Origin: JAAZMA01 sp036720245
GTDB lineage: Bacteria > Bacillota > Clostridia > Tissierellales > Tepidimicrobiaceae
Length of the DNA stretch: 7,423 nucleotides
NCBI GenBank assembly: GCA_036720245.1
Contig: DAIMNI010000087.1
Span: 1-7,423 of the forward strand
Reading direction: 5' to 3'
Positions 6,252-7,423 of the stretch are shown here, piece after piece. Position 1 is the first letter of the stretch; the number at the start of each line of letters is the position of its first letter. A program made the translations under genes and the position numbers. The notes beneath the pieces are model-generated. The model saw nothing but the letters and a program-made list of their open reading frames with translations. It was not told the DNA's origin and ran no database searches.

Positions 6252-6292
6252 GGGTGTTTTTTATATTATACTACTCGAAACAGATTATATTG

Positions 6293-6321
6293 TTGTACTA
6301 TTAGAAGTAAAATGATACTAT
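6293..6321 (+). promoter_or_regulatory. extended -10 promoter of the DegV-family gene
   Basis: TTGTAC (6293-6298), a 17-base spacer and TACTAT (6316-6321) preceded by TGA (6313-6315) form a good sigma-A promoter with an extended -10. Transcription would begin near 6328, so this gene should be expressed independently of the exporter operon. Confidence 0.65.
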
Positions 6322-6339
6322 AAATTTATGAGAAAAAGC

Positions 6340-6347
6340 AAGGAGGT
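6340..6347 (+). promoter_or_regulatory. ribosome binding site fixing the DegV start
   Basis: AAGGAGGT lies 10 bases before the ATG at 6358. An earlier in-frame ATG at 6328 sits at the predicted transcription start and has no binding site, and the extra residues it would add (MRKSKEVKII) include the translated binding site itself. The start is therefore 6358. Confidence 0.85.
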
Positions 6348-6357
6348 AAAAATAATT

Positions 6358-7233
6358 ATGACAAAGATTATCATGGATAGTACTTCTGATCTGCCAAAAA
6401 ATATTATAGAAAAGTATGATATAGATATTTTGCCCCTTAGGGTATATGTGAATAATAAAGAGTATCTAGATAAGATTACAATTCTGGTTGAACAGGTCTA
6501 TGATTTAATGAGAAAAGGAATTTCTCCTAAAACTTCATTACCAAGTCCAGGTGAAATATACAATTTATTTAGTAAATATGCCTCTAGAGGTGAGGACTTT
6601 ATTTATTATTCTTTTTCATCTGAACTTTCTGCAACTTATCAAACATCTAAAATAATTATTGAGGAGCTTAAAAAAGAATATCCTAATGTAAAAATGGAGG
6701 TGATAGACACTAAAGCCGGATCTCTTGCTTCTGGTTTAATTGTTTTACAAGGTGCCAAATTATCCGAAGCAGGAGTAAGCTTTGAAGAAATTGTAAATAT
6801 TTCAAAGGAGAACACTGAAAATATTGAGCATATTTTTACTATTAATGATTTAAATTGGCTTTTGAAAGGCGGAAGAATTAGTAAAGGCAGTGCGATAATA
6901 GGAAGTGTTCTAAATATAAAACCCATATTAGATGTAGAAAAAGGTAAAATTGCAGTAATCGGAAAAATTAGGGGAAGGGAAAGAGCCTTAACTACCGTAG
7001 CGGATATAGTACAGGAAAGAATTAAGAAGTTTCCAAATCAAATTATTGGTATAACCCATGCAGATGATATAAAAGCTGCTTTAAAAATGAAGGATATACT
7101 TACTGAAAAAATAGGATATAGCAATGTGATATTGGAAAAGATAGGAAGTGTATTGGGTTCTCATTTAGGCATAGGCGGGGTTGGAGTATTTTTTTTAAAC
7201 AAACCGTCTAATCTATATATAAATGAGCCCTAA
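6358..7233 (+). CDS. DegV family protein (FakB-type fatty-acid-binding protein)
   Basis: Cytoplasmic lipid-binding protein of 291 residues, within the usual 280-290. Family members that work as FakB carry a fatty acid to the kinase FakA for phosphorylation and entry into phospholipid synthesis. The N-terminal EDD-fold half opens with KIIMDSTSDLP and has TSLPSPGE (Thr59, Ser60), the loop YSFSSELSATYQTS (84-97) and VIDTKAGS (115-122). The second half has LNWLLKGGRISKG (165-177), GSVLNIKPIL (182-191) and IGSVLGSHLGIGG (262-274), whose His269 is the conserved lipid-head residue. Everything expected for ligand binding is present. No fakA gene is in the window, so the role is by family only; several DegV paralogues per genome are normal in Clostridia. 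It is a single-gene unit between its own promoter and a hairpin at 7257-7281. Confidence 0.92.
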   Translation: MTKIIMDSTSDLPKNIIEKYDIDILPLRVYVNNKEYLDKITILVEQVYDLMRKGISPKTSLPSPGEIYNLFSKYASRGEDFIYYSFSSELSATYQTSKIIIEELKKEYPNVKMEVIDTKAGSLASGLIVLQGAKLSEAGVSFEEIVNISKENTENIEHIFTINDLNWLLKGGRISKGSAIIGSVLNIKPILDVEKGKIAVIGKIRGRERALTTVADIVQERIKKFPNQIIGITHADDIKAALKMKDILTEKIGYSNVILEKIGSVLGSHLGIGGVGVFFLNKPSNLYINEP

Positions 7234-7256
7234 TTTATCATAAACACAAACATAAT

Positions 7257-7281
7257 ACGCCCATCCTTTATAGATGGGTGT
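7257..7281 (+). terminator. hairpin after the DegV gene, possible terminator without a T run
   Basis: ACGCCCATC (7257-7265) pairs with GATGGGTGT (7273-7281) over nine positions, one of them G-T, around a 7-base loop. It begins 24 bases after the stop codon. The following bases are TGAACTCAT rather than a T run, so it is a weak intrinsic terminator at best; it may instead protect the 3' end of the transcript. Confidence 0.4.
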
Positions 7282-7309
7282 TGAACTCATATAGAAATTA
7301 ATAATTATC
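7281..7309 (+). promoter_or_regulatory. weak candidate promoter of the last gene
   Basis: TTGAAC (7281-7286), 17 bases, ATTATC (7304-7309). The -35 is good and the -10 poor. It lies directly after the hairpin and upstream of the last gene's binding site. An AT-rich chance match is possible. Confidence 0.25.
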
Positions 7310-7326
7310 TGATTAGGAGAAGGATT

Positions 7327-7423
7327 ATGTTTAAATTAGAACCAATTAAGAATATGAATGAAGAAGAAAGATTAAAATATATGAATCTTTTATTAAAATC
7401 CCAACTAAGTTCAGAAAAAGATG
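7327..7423 (+). CDS. start of a GAF-domain protein, possibly free methionine-(R)-sulfoxide reductase (partial)
   Basis: Only the first 32 codons are present, cut by the window edge. The ATG follows AGGAG (7315-7319) at seven bases. The product begins MFKLEPIKNMNEEERLKYMN and continues LLLKSQLSSEKD. From memory of the family this resembles the N-terminal helix of small GAF-domain proteins (YebR/YtsP type, some of which are free methionine-(R)-sulfoxide reductases), where a stretch like LKSQL-SEKD precedes IANLSNASA and the GAF core. The GAF domain and its catalytic cysteines lie outside the window, so the function is tentative; that a real gene starts here is much surer. Confidence 0.6.
   Translation, partial: MFKLEPIKNMNEEERLKYMNLLLKSQLSSEKD

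Noticed and set aside
6328..6357. Upstream in-frame ATG for the DegV gene
   Set aside because: It sits at the predicted transcription start, and the extension would translate the AAGGAGGT binding site; the family begins with the KIIMDSTSDLP segment just after the ATG at 6358.
6639..6926. 95-codon minus-strand frame inside the DegV gene
   Set aside because: It is antisense to the conserved DegV core and has no supporting signals.
7192..7196. T8 run near the end of the DegV gene as a second frameshift site
   Set aside because: The frame continues correctly through it (GVGVFFLNKPSN) to a normal family C-terminus, so nothing suggests slippage is needed.

Overview
The window is AT-rich DNA with strong AGGAGG-type ribosome binding sites, heavy use of AAA, ATA and TTA codons and short intergenic gaps. 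This is the style of a low-GC Firmicute, most likely a member of the Clostridia or Tissierellia. No tRNA, rRNA, insertion sequence, CRISPR array or phage gene was seen.

Layout: positions 1-217 hold no convincing complete gene, only the possible tail of an upstream gene, a doubtful small ORF and the terminator of the next gene. A leftward block follows: an Old Yellow Enzyme of the YqjM/NamA type (218-1240), a NarL/FixJ response regulator (1340-1939) and a DesK/LiaS-type histidine kinase (1936-2997). A 152-base divergent promoter region (2998-3149) separates this from a rightward ABC exporter operon: an ATPase (3150-4082), a first ABC-2 permease split by a frameshift at a run of nine A (4083-5137), and a second ABC-2 permease (5124-6251). 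A DegV-family fatty-acid-binding protein with its own promoter (6358-7233) comes next, then the first 32 codons of a gene that looks like a GAF-domain (free methionine sulfoxide reductase type) protein.

The kinase, regulator, ATPase and two permeases have the composition of the B. subtilis LnrJK-LnrLMN (YfiJK-YfiLMN) module, in which a two-component system senses membrane-active antibiotics and induces an ABC-2 exporter. In B. subtilis the five genes lie in one direction; here the two halves diverge around a perfect 7-bp inverted repeat that is the obvious candidate operator. I infer a drug or membrane-stress response; the substrate cannot be read from the sequence.

Nothing here is clearly an undescribed system. 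The points most worth checking are the A9 frameshift inside the first permease (error, mutation, or slippage-dependent expression), an apparent ATT start codon for the flavin oxidoreductase, and the shared operator between the divergent promoters.
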